Assembly (NCBI GenBank): GCA_012837565.1
Contig: DUQY01000117.1
Span: forward strand, 1 to 8,443
Reading direction: 5' to 3'
Length of the DNA: 8,443 nt
Source of the DNA: Bacteroidales bacterium
GTDB lineage: Bacteria > Bacteroidota > Bacteroidia > Bacteroidales > P3
Part shown: positions 1 through 6,700 of the stretch, in pieces
Layout: each line of letters starts with the position of its first letter
Numbering within the stretch: the first letter of the stretch is position 1
Program-made: the position numbers and the translations under genes
Notes under the pieces: model-generated
Told to the model about the DNA's origin: nothing
Seen by the model: only the letters and a program-made list of their open reading frames with translations
Databases searched by the model: none

Positions 1-75
1 AAACAAAATACATAACCACACCAAATAATAATAATAATTAATACCATATTAATAGTAGAAAAAAATAAATAGTTG

Positions 76-83
76 TACATTTG
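76..83 (+). promoter_or_regulatory. Putative -7 promoter element (TACATTTG) for the acyl-CoA synthetase operon
   Basis: TACATTTG fits the Bacteroidota -7 consensus TAnnTTTG and lies 21 bases before the ATG at 105, so transcription would start near 90 with a leader of about 15 bases. No good TTG -33 box is visible at the usual 17-23 base spacing; that region is an A/T tract with an AAT microsatellite (about 24-40). No Shine-Dalgarno sequence is seen before the ATG, which is normal in this phylum. Confidence 0.55.
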
Positions 84-104
84 CTAAACTAAAGATCAAA
101 GAAT

Positions 105-1799
105 ATGAATAGAACCAGTTTTATTGCAAATCTTCAAGATAGTTTAATAAACAATTGGGACAGCCCAGCACTATCTGATTTCAAAGTAGAGTCAAAGAGT
201 TTTGCAGAGGTAGCTAATCAAATCGCAAGACTTCATACCTATTACAAAGAATGTAAAATAGAAAAAGGAGATAAGATTGCTCTTTGTGGTAGGAACTCAA
301 GCAATTGGGTTATTTCTTATTTCTCAATTCTAACATATGGAGCAGTAGCTGTTCCTATTCTTAATGAGTTTAAGCCAGAGTCAATTTATAACCTAGTAAA
401 CCATTCTGAGGCTAAAATACTTCTTGTAGGAGATGTGATATGGGAAGTTATGGATAAAACCATGATGCCAGACCTTCATGCAATAATTCTAATACAGGAT
501 TTCAGTCTTGTGGCTTGTGCTGACTGCGAATATGAAAAAGCATTTGAAAAACTAGAAGCACTTTTCTTAAAGAAATACCCAAATGGCTTTTCAAAAGAAG
601 ATGTAAACTATGAAAAAGATAGCCCAGAAGAATTAGCAATGATAAGTTATACCTCTGGCACATCTTCAATGTCGAAAGGAGTAATGATATCCTATAAAGC
701 CCTTAACTCCAATTTGCTATTTGCAACAGATACTATGCCCTTTATGAAATCAGGATGCAGTATACTTTCAATATTACCAATGGCACATATGTACGGATTA
801 AGCTTTGAGATAATATTCCCTTTCGTAGCAGGAGTTCACACGCATTCCCTAACCAAGGTGCCAAGCCCTCTAATAGTAGCCGAGGCATTTGCAAGAGTTA
901 AGCCCGACCTTATTATTGCAGTGCCACTAATAATTGAAAAGATATACAATAACAAAATCAAACCATCAATAGAAAAGCCATTAACTAAGCTATTACTTAA
1001 AACGCCAATAATAAACCATATAATAAAGAAGAAAATACTTAATTCTCTAAACCAAGCCTTTGGAGGGAAGTTCTATCAAATAATAGTTGGAGGAGCAGCC
1101 ATTAATCAAGAAGTAGAAGCATTCTTTAAGGACATAGGATTCAAATACACAGTAGGCTATGGCATGACAGAATGTGCTCCAATCCTAAACTACTCAGATT
1201 GGTCAACCTTTGTACCAGGCTCATGTGGAAGACCAGTAGCAAGAATGGAAATCAGGATAAGTTCTAAAGATCCACAGAATATAGTAGGGGAGATACAAGC
1301 AAAAGGAGATAATGTTACTATGGGATATTATAAAAACCCAGAAGCAACAGAAGCAGCATTCACAAGCGATGGTTGGCTTAAGACAGGCGACTTAGGGATA
1401 ATAGACAGAGACCAAAACCTATTTATCAAAGGCAGAAGCAAGAATATGATACTTAGCTCTAACGGTAGTAATATCTATCCAGAAGAAATAGAAGACATCC
1501 TAAACTCCAACCCATACATACAAGAAAGCATTGTTTTGGAAGAAGAAGGAAAGATAGTAGCCCTAGTATATCTTGACCAAGACAAATTAAAACATTATAA
1601 GATAGACCTAACACGTTCCCTACATATAATGAAAGTAATTAAAGGAGTAGTAAACAAGAAACTACCATCATATAGTCAAATCTCCTATATCTACATTAAA
1701 GAAGAAGAGTTTGAAAAGACACCAAAACGCTCAATCAAGCGTTATCTATACACAACAATAAAAGATCAAAACATTAAACAACCAAAGACAAAAGAATAA
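105..1799 (+). CDS. AMP-forming acyl-CoA synthetase / long-chain fatty acid CoA ligase-like protein
   Basis: This 564-residue protein belongs to the ANL adenylate-forming superfamily, which activates a carboxylic acid with ATP to an acyl-adenylate and usually transfers it to CoA. Motifs in order: the phosphate-binding loop SYTSGTSSMSKG (181-192), the adenine-binding GYGMTE (351-356), GWLKTGDLG with the ribose-binding Asp (423-431), the hinge region IKGRSKNMI (441-449), NIYPEEIE (456-463) and the C-terminal KTPKRSIKR (538-546). Length and motif order fit a complete bacterial FadD-like or long-chain ligase. No signal peptide or membrane segment is seen, so it should be cytosolic. The ATG at 105 is chosen because the -7 box ends 21 bases upstream. 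The lysine that normally precedes the last Ile (G-K-I) aligns with Ser543, with lysines two residues away on either side. The substrate cannot be read from the sequence. The next gene begins one base after the stop, so the two are almost certainly one operon. Confidence 0.9.
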   Translation: MNRTSFIANLQDSLINNWDSPALSDFKVESKSFAEVANQIARLHTYYKECKIEKGDKIALCGRNSSNWVISYFSILTYGAVAVPILNEFKPESIYNLVNHSEAKILLVGDVIWEVMDKTMMPDLHAIILIQDFSLVACADCEYEKAFEKLEALFLKKYPNGFSKEDVNYEKDSPEELAMISYTSGTSSMSKGVMISYKALNSNLLFATDTMPFMKSGCSILSILPMAHMYGLSFEIIFPFVAGVHTHSLTKVPSPLIVAEAFARVKPDLIIAVPLIIEKIYNNKIKPSIEKPLTKLLLKTPIINHIIKKKILNSLNQAFGGKFYQIIVGGAAINQEVEAFFKDIGFKYTVGYGMTECAPILNYSDWSTFVPGSCGRPVARMEIRISSKDPQNIVGEIQAKGDNVTMGYYKNPEATEAAFTSDGWLKTGDLGIIDRDQNLFIKGRSKNMILSSNGSNIYPEEIEDILNSNPYIQESIVLEEEGKIVALVYLDQDKLKHYKIDLTRSLHIMKVIKGVVNKKLPSYSQISYIYIKEEEFEKTPKRSIKRYLYTTIKDQNIKQPKTKE

Positions 1800-1800
1800 T

Positions 1801-2280
1801 ATGCGAAAGCTAATCATTATAATCGTTGCCCTACTAGGTTATGCAACAAACTCAGTATCTCAAAACGTTTACAACGAAAAATTAGATGCGTCCAAAACCA
1901 TAAAAGAAGCAATCATCCAAGCCGAAAAAGAAAGCAAATACATACTAGTAGTAGCAGGAGGAAACTGGTGTAAGTGGTGTCTTATGTTCGATGAGTTCAT
2001 CACAACCAACCAAGCAGTAAACAAAACCATTGTCGACAACTTCATCCTTATCCACGTCAACTATTCCAAACAAAACCCAAACCCCAAAGCCATGGAAACA
2101 CTTGGCTATCCACAGCGTTTCGGTTTCCCAGTCTTTATAATTCTTAACGAAAAAGGCGAGCGCATCCATACCCAAAACTCCGCCCACCTCGAACAAGGCG
2201 AAGGCTATTCAGAAAAAGAAGTAATAACTTTTCTTAATCATTGGAACAAGAAAGCAGTAGAAACTGTGCCAAAGAAGTAG
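1801..2280 (+). CDS. Exported thioredoxin-fold protein (thioredoxin_7-like) with CKWC motif
   Basis: This 159-residue protein starts with a typical signal peptide: MRK, a hydrophobic stretch IIIIVALLGYA, and a probable signal peptidase I cleavage after Ser20 (SVS before QN). It should act in the periplasm. The mature part has the thioredoxin order: a strand YILVVAGGNW (47-56), the redox motif CKWC (57-60) opening a helix, a second strand FILIHVNY (81-88), and the cis-proline strand FGFPVFIIL (107-115, Pro110). The GGNWCKWC context resembles the thioredoxin_7/DUF255-related proteins of Bacteroidota rather than TlpA or DsbA. Likely role: disulfide reduction or exchange on envelope proteins; the partner is unknown. 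It lies one base downstream of the acyl-CoA synthetase gene, so translation may be coupled by termination and reinitiation. The gene looks intact and has no obvious terminator immediately after it. Confidence 0.85.
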   Translation: MRKLIIIIVALLGYATNSVSQNVYNEKLDASKTIKEAIIQAEKESKYILVVAGGNWCKWCLMFDEFITTNQAVNKTIVDNFILIHVNYSKQNPNPKAMETLGYPQRFGFPVFIILNEKGERIHTQNSAHLEQGEGYSEKEVITFLNHWNKKAVETVPKK

Positions 2281-2380
2281 GACTGAAGTCTATATAATCA
2301 TTTGATTAAACTCTGCGATTTCTTTTGGGTTTTCTTAGCCTTAATGCTAATTGATTGTGATTTCTTAGTTTGTTATTTCC

Positions 2381-2433
2381 TGACTTTGACTAATCTTTTT
2401 ACCATATTTCTTATTAATTACCATATCAGATTA
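2381..2433 (+). repeat. Imperfect direct repeat, copy A
   Basis: It begins TGACTTTGACTAATC and continues through TTTTTAC, CATATTT, TTAA and CCATAT to GATTA. It aligns with 2796-2852 with about three quarters of positions identical (25 of the first 32 bases without gaps, then small gaps). Order and spacing of the shared blocks are kept, which argues against chance AT-richness alone. The function is unknown; it may be one member of a dispersed intergenic repeat family. Confidence 0.5.
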
Positions 2434-2460
2434 TTATAGCTTTTTGGGCACTTTGTAGTG

Positions 2461-2493
2461 TGTAGCAAAGTAAAGTTATTTGTTTTTGCTACA
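2461..2493. repeat. Inverted repeat / possible hairpin
   Basis: TGTAGCAAA (2461-2469) is perfectly complementary to TTTGCTACA (2485-2493), with a 15-base loop. No U-run follows on the + strand, so it is not a standard intrinsic terminator. It could still stabilise the 3' end of the upstream operon transcript, about 180 bases after the thioredoxin-like gene. Confidence 0.4.
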
Positions 2494-2640
2494 TGTATGT
2501 ACGCAGAAAATCAAATACAATGAGCTTTGTTAAGTTGAGAGAGCATTTATTATAATCAAAAGGGAAGGGTTAAGACTCCAAATTTTGTTTTCTATCTTCT
2601 AATACTATTCATAAAAACAAGCCCGAAAACAAGACAAAAT

Positions 2641-2787
2641 TAAAACGCTATAATAATTTACTAAAACGCCGTTTTAAAAAAATGAAACGGCGTTTCAAGA
2701 AATTAAAACGGCGTTTCATAAAGACCCCGTCTTTTTTTATTTATGTCCCACCTTTTTTTATTTATGTCCCACCTTTTTTCACAAAGA
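2641..2787. repeat. Seven contiguous units in 21-bp register, two sequence sub-families
   Basis: Units start at 2641, 2662, 2683, 2704, 2725, 2746 and 2767, each exactly 21 bp. The cores of the second to fourth are TAAAACGCCGTTTTA, TGAAACGGCGTTTCA and TAAAACGGCGTTTCA, which are palindromic or nearly so around one central base. The first keeps only the left half (TAAAACGC). The fifth to seventh are pyrimidine-rich, of the form TCCCACC followed by a T-run and ATTTATG; the fifth is diverged (CCCCGTC) and the seventh loses the ATTTATG end. The fourth and seventh both end in AAAGA, which suggests one ancestral unit. Units 2 and 3 could pair as a roughly 15-bp hairpin with an A6 loop. No unique spacers occur, so this is not a CRISPR. 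It may be an operator array, a structured RNA element or a degenerate coding repeat. Confidence 0.8.
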
Positions 2788-2798
2788 TCTACTCATGA
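2682..2798 (+). CDS. Possible 38-residue heptapeptide-repeat peptide (doubtful)
   Basis: The 21-bp array is open in one + frame from 2574 to the TGA at 2796-2798; its only ATG is at 2682-2684. Because 21 bases equal seven codons, translation gives heptads: MKRRFKK, LKRRFIK, then TPSFFIY, VPPFFIY and VPPFFTK, ending IYS. Before the ATG the frame already reads KRRFKK once more. The peptide would have a strongly basic half and an aromatic, proline-containing half. No TAnnTTTG promoter or ribosome binding site precedes it, and any 21-bp repeat that avoids stops would give heptads automatically. I list it because the frame is intact through all repeats, but a non-coding repeat is as likely. Confidence 0.2.
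   Translation: MKRRFKKLKRRFIKTPSFFIYVPPFFIYVPPFFTKIYS
2720..2738 (+). terminator. Possible intrinsic terminator at the array junction
   Basis: AAAGAC (2720-2725), a CCC loop and GTCTTT (2729-2734) form a 6-bp stem running into a T-tract that ends at 2738. It would end + strand transcripts from the acyl-CoA synthetase/thioredoxin operon about 450 bases after its last stop codon. The stem is short and the T-run recurs in the neighbouring repeat units without the stem, so the terminator shape may be a by-product of the repeat. Confidence 0.4.
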
Positions 2799-2852
2799 TT
2801 TTGATAAGTCTTTTTACTATATTTTTCAATTAACTGCCATATAAAATGATTA
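2796..2852 (+). repeat. Imperfect direct repeat, copy B
   Basis: It begins TGATTTTGATAAGTC and ends ATGATTA. It matches copy A at 2381-2433 in the same orientation and starts nine bases after the last 21-bp unit. The two copies enclose about 360 bp that include the whole array. No transposase, target duplication or terminal inverted repeat is evident, so a mobile origin is only one option. Confidence 0.5.
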
Positions 2853-2929
2853 AAAATATCCATCAAGCCAAAATGGGCTATATATTAAGCTTGACAGGAT
2901 AGGGGCGTTTAGTCTACCGGTTACAAGTG

Positions 2930-3070
2930 ATGCTTGCGATACCGAAAAGGAATGTAAGCCTAATTAAGGTTGGGTTTAAGAAGATTGTTTTCAAGGCTGA
3001 TAATAAGCTAAGAAAGGAAATGGGTGATGTGAGATTTTTTAGGATGACTGCTAATAGGATATTGAAGTAG
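2930..3070 (+). CDS. Possible small ORF or coding remnant, 46 codons, unknown
   Basis: From the ATG at 2930 the frame reads MLAIPKRNVSLIKVGFKK, continues through a lysine- and arginine-rich stretch with EMGDVRFFRMTANRILK, and stops at 3068-3070, two bases before the end of the convergent RNase H gene. The same frame is open upstream to a TAG at 2900-2902, so a start before 2930 is not excluded. A second + frame is open from 2854 to about 2967 (it includes IKLDRIGAFSLPVTSDACDT), so an older gene broken by a frameshift is conceivable. The segment is less AT-rich than the rest of the gap. I do not recognise the family. No promoter or ribosome binding site is visible. Confidence 0.25.
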   Translation: MLAIPKRNVSLIKVGFKKIVFKADNKLRKEMGDVRFFRMTANRILK

Positions 3071-3072
3071 AC

Positions 3073-3702
3073 TTATTTCCTTCCAAAGTCGGCTGGGATT
3101 TCTCCCCATTTGTCGGTATGCCACTTTAGGATTTTGGTGGTATAGGTGTTTTCTTTAAGCCATTTCTCTGCTCTTTCGATGTAGAGGAATAGATCTTCGG
3201 TTTCGGCATTTCTTTCGAGCTTGGTTTTGCATTTCTTTTGCTTGACCCATAGCATTGCATTGACGCTGTCGGTATAGACTGGTACTTCAAGGTTATGGCG
3301 TTTGAGATAGGATAGGCCATGAACTAAGCCGAGGAACTCTCCTATATTGTTTGTGCCGTAGGGGTGAGCATAGTGGAATAGGCGTTTCTTGGTTCTGGTG
3401 CTTACTCCTTGGTATTCCATCTTGCCTGGGTTTCCTCCACAGGCTGCATCGGTTGATATGCTTTCCATTATTGGGGAGCCGACTGATGGGTTGGTTTTTG
3501 TTGTTTGTGTTTTCTTGGCGTTTGCGTATAGGTGTTTCTCTGGTTTTTCTTTAAAGGCAAATTGTGCTGCAGCTTTGCTTTCAAATGATTTGTACTGTGC
3601 TCCTTCATAGCCTTTGATTTGTTTCTGACATTCTTCCCATGTTTCGTATATGCCTGATTTTATGCCTTTCCAGACTACGTAGTATTTTTGTTTTTTAGCC
3701 AT
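3073..3702 (-). CDS. rnhA: Ribonuclease H1 with N-terminal viroplasmin-like (hybrid-binding) domain
   Basis: This 209-residue cytosolic enzyme should cut the RNA strand of RNA-DNA hybrids (R-loops, primers). Residues 5-48 (KYYVVWKGIKSGIYETWEEC and on to FESKAAAQFAF) match the caulimovirus viroplasmin/RNase H1 hybrid-binding domain. A polar linker (about 51-80) leads to the RNase H fold (81-209). The catalytic acidic residues are visible: Asp85 in STDAACGGNPG, Glu122 in GTNNIGEF, Asp145 in YTDS and Asp205 in the C-terminal PADFGRK. Glu201 in KWGEI sits four residues before the last Asp, as in the structurally studied Bacillus halodurans RNase H1, which this protein resembles strongly from memory (GTNNxGEF, KWGEIxADxGRK). 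The usual DGS at the first Asp is DAA here. The gene starts 16 bases after the stop of the large secreted protein gene, so it is probably the second gene of that operon, an odd functional pairing. Confidence 0.92.
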   Translation of the reverse strand: MAKKQKYYVVWKGIKSGIYETWEECQKQIKGYEGAQYKSFESKAAAQFAFKEKPEKHLYANAKKTQTTKTNPSVGSPIMESISTDAACGGNPGKMEYQGVSTRTKKRLFHYAHPYGTNNIGEFLGLVHGLSYLKRHNLEVPVYTDSVNAMLWVKQKKCKTKLERNAETEDLFLYIERAEKWLKENTYTTKILKWHTDKWGEIPADFGRK

Positions 3703-3718
3703 TTTCTTAGTTCGTTTT

Positions 3719-6700
3719 CTATCTTATTAGGGTTATGTCACCACTTTTGCTGTACTCTCTGCCTTGTCCACATTGGACAGTGAAACGGTAATAATATACT
3801 CCTGCTTGGCAGTCTTTTCCTCTGTAGGTTCCGTCCCATGCTTGGTTGGGGTCTGTGCTTGAAAAGACTTTCTCGCCCCAGCGGTCGAAGATTAGGAATT
3901 CTATTTTCTCTATATATTCTCCTGTTACTCTTATCTCATCGTTTTTCCCGTCTGAGTTGGGAGTGAATATGTTTGGTATAAATATGTTTGGCTCGCCACA
4001 GTTTATGATTTCCACCTTTATTCTTATGCTATCGTTATAGTTGCATCCGTTGTTGTCGGTTGCATATACGTTATAGGTTATTGAAGTTAATGGTGCTGCT
4101 ATTGTTTTTGGTAGGTTTGGTTTTTTTATATAGGTTGTTGGTGACCACTGGTAAGATATACCTTCTATATCGGTGCAGAAAAGAACTATGTATTGTCCAT
4201 CGTAGATATCTGTTTCGGAGGCTCCTATTTCAAAGTCATGGAATATATCTTTATTGATTAGAGTTATTGTGTCGTATGCTTTGCATCCGTTTTGGTCTGT
4301 GGTAGTAACCCAATATGTACCAATGCATAGGTCGGTTATTGTTTGGGTTTCTTTTCCGTTATTCCAAGTATAGACAAATGGTTGTGTTCCTCCTGCTATG
4401 TTTGCAGTTGCTTCCCCTTTGCAGGCTTCAAGGCAGTTGAGGTCTTTCTTTGTTATAATGGTTATGTAATTTGAGTCGTTGACTATTTCAATTGTATCTG
4501 TTATTTTGCAGTTGTTATTATCGGTAATTGTGAATATATATTCTGATGAGCATAGGTTGTCCAATATAAAACTAGTTGATAAGTTTGACCATAGTACAGA
4601 ATGGTTTGGTGTTCCTCCTGTTGGATTCAAAGTTATGTTGGCAGTGCATATCCCTTCGCAAGGGTTGCTGGTTTTTGTGAAATTAAAGCCTAGTTGATTG
4701 GCACTTGTAATAGTAAAGTTTAGGGTGGATTTGCAACCTCTATCGTCGGTAACTGTTACCGAGTAATTGCCGGAATGAAGGTTGTTAATTGTTGGAGATA
4801 TTCCCTCTGTGTTATTGCTCCATTCAAAATAATGAGGGCTTATTCCTCCATTAAGAAATATGGTTGCTGTTCCATTTGAGTCTCCATAGCATAATATATC
4901 TGTTTTTTTTAAGTCCAGACCCGTGCCTGTGAAATCTATCCAAATGCTATCTATTCCATAGCATCCACTCTCTTCAACCCTAATATAAATATATTGGCTA
5001 TGCATAAGATAAACAATAGTTTCATTTGAGGTTGTGTCTTCATTTATTAGGTTTACGAAGTTGAGATTATTTGAAAACTTATAGCTTGAATAGTTTTGAT
5101 TTGGGACTACTATATCAAGTGGACTGTCGCATGTTGTTATGCTATCTTGCAAGTCAATATCAAGATATCTAATCTCAACTCTCTGTCTGATTGTGTCTAC
5201 ACAGTTGCCATCACTTATGATTAAATAGAAATCGGTTGGCTCATTAATTATTGCAAATGGGTTTGGAATTGAAGCATCGGTAAGAAGGTTTGCAGGTTGC
5301 CATTGCATTGTTATGTTTTGGGAAGAAATTGGTGGTATTCCTATTTGAATTGGAGTGTTTGGACAGGTATAAACTGTGTCGATTGACCTTGAGGAATTAC
5401 CTAAAACAAGAATTCTATGTATTATTGTGTCGGAACTAACGCAGCCACCTGACATATATGCAATTAGTTTAATATCGTAAAAGCCACCATTATTAAATGT
5501 ATGAGTAGGGTTTGTTTCAACAGATGTTGTTCCATCTCCAAAGCTCCAAAGATATGATGTTCCTCTTCCGTAATTGAGGAAATTTATTGTTTGGGGAGCA
5601 CATCCAACTTGAGGATATTCAAATTCCGCAACTGCAAAGTCATCATGTATATTGATTTTGAAAACGGCAGCATTGCAATTATATGAGTTATTAGTTCTAC
5701 TATGAACGCTATCAGGAAAGGTTGGGAAAGCCTGACTTGCCGCACATCCTGCGCAAGCTGCTTGATAGATATTGCTAAATTTATCATACCTACTTGTTCC
5801 TCCATCAACGTGGTCTGCAACTCCATTGGCTCCAAAGAAGGTTGCAAATTCTAAGTTCGATGCATCAGAAGATAGAGACATAATATAGAAATCTTTATTA
5901 TCGGTAGTTGGATAATGTGCATCTAATGTTGTTTCTAGGTTTCTAGTGCTTAAACTCCCCATTGAACCCCAGCCAGAGATGTAAATTCTTCCACAAACAT
6001 CAACATTAAAGGCAGATGGAGATATGTTTGGATTGCCGTTATTCGATGCTCCAAATACAGTACTCCATATTCTTGTTTGAAGATTAGGACTTAGCTTTGC
6101 TATAAACTGACCAGTATTAGGGTGGTTATAGGAAGCATTAAAAATTAAGCTTGAACCTAAAGCATGTGTTTGACCAAATATATGAGGGTTGTTTTCTTTA
6201 TCTGTTCTAACAAAATAGGCTTGGTCTTTTTGGTTTGATCCGAAATATGTTGAAGCAATTATCTTGTCTCCATTATATGAAATTAGGGAAACAAAGCCAT
6301 CTGTTTTTCCTCCATTAAAGGTTGGTGAAAAGGAATCAGGAGTTGTTGGGAAATCATGTGAGACAGTTCCCCCTGCAACATATAACCTATATTCTTTATC
6401 GGTGTCAATGGAATAAACAGCATCATCATTACTTCCTCCAATATAGGATGAGAAAAGCATTGTTGAAAGGGAATTGTCGAGTTTAAATACAACTCCTTCT
6501 TGACCTCCTGCAGAATAGGGTTGAAATGAATTGATAGTTGTTGGGAAATCGGTAGAAAATGTGCAAGAGCCTACATATATATTGTTTAAGTCATCAGTAA
6601 TTAATTCTCCTCTTGCTCCATCTCCATAATTACAATATAGAGAGTCGTTCCCAAAGTAAAGGGTATTGCCTAAATTATATCTATTTTTAAAGTTTATGCC

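Larger units (their letters stand above)
2281..3072. other. 792-bp convergent intergenic region, mostly non-coding and repeat-bearing
   Basis: The gap lies between the 3' ends of the thioredoxin-like gene (+) and the RNase H gene (-). From 2281 to about 2640 it is AT-rich, with only short inverted repeats, for example TAATCA-TT-TGATTA at 2295-2308 and a 9-bp stem at 2461-2493. It then holds the 21-bp repeat array (2641-2787), a second copy of a dispersed repeat (2796-2852) and a less AT-rich segment with a possible small ORF (2880-3070). No tRNA, rRNA or recognisable transposase is seen. No strong promoter (TAnnTTTG with TTG at 17-23 bases) was found on either strand. Confidence 0.7.

Noticed and set aside
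24..40. AAT microsatellite as a phase-variation switch upstream of the first gene
   Set aside because: Only about five short units in an AT-rich leader, with no clear position between promoter elements; the evidence is too thin.
1869..2196. Two minus-strand open frames inside the thioredoxin-like gene
   Set aside because: The + frame has a signal peptide, CKWC and a cis-Pro; the minus frames have no features of their own.
2635..2642. Minus-strand TAATTTTG as a -7 promoter box
   Set aside because: No TTG -33 element lies at the right distance and no gene follows in that direction.
2641..2787. CRISPR array
   Set aside because: Units are contiguous at 21 bp with no unique spacers of CRISPR length and no cas genes in the window.
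3351..3610. Two + strand open frames antisense to the RNase H gene
   Set aside because: The RNase H frame has all catalytic residues and both domains; the antisense frames are hydrophobic, Cys-rich shadows.
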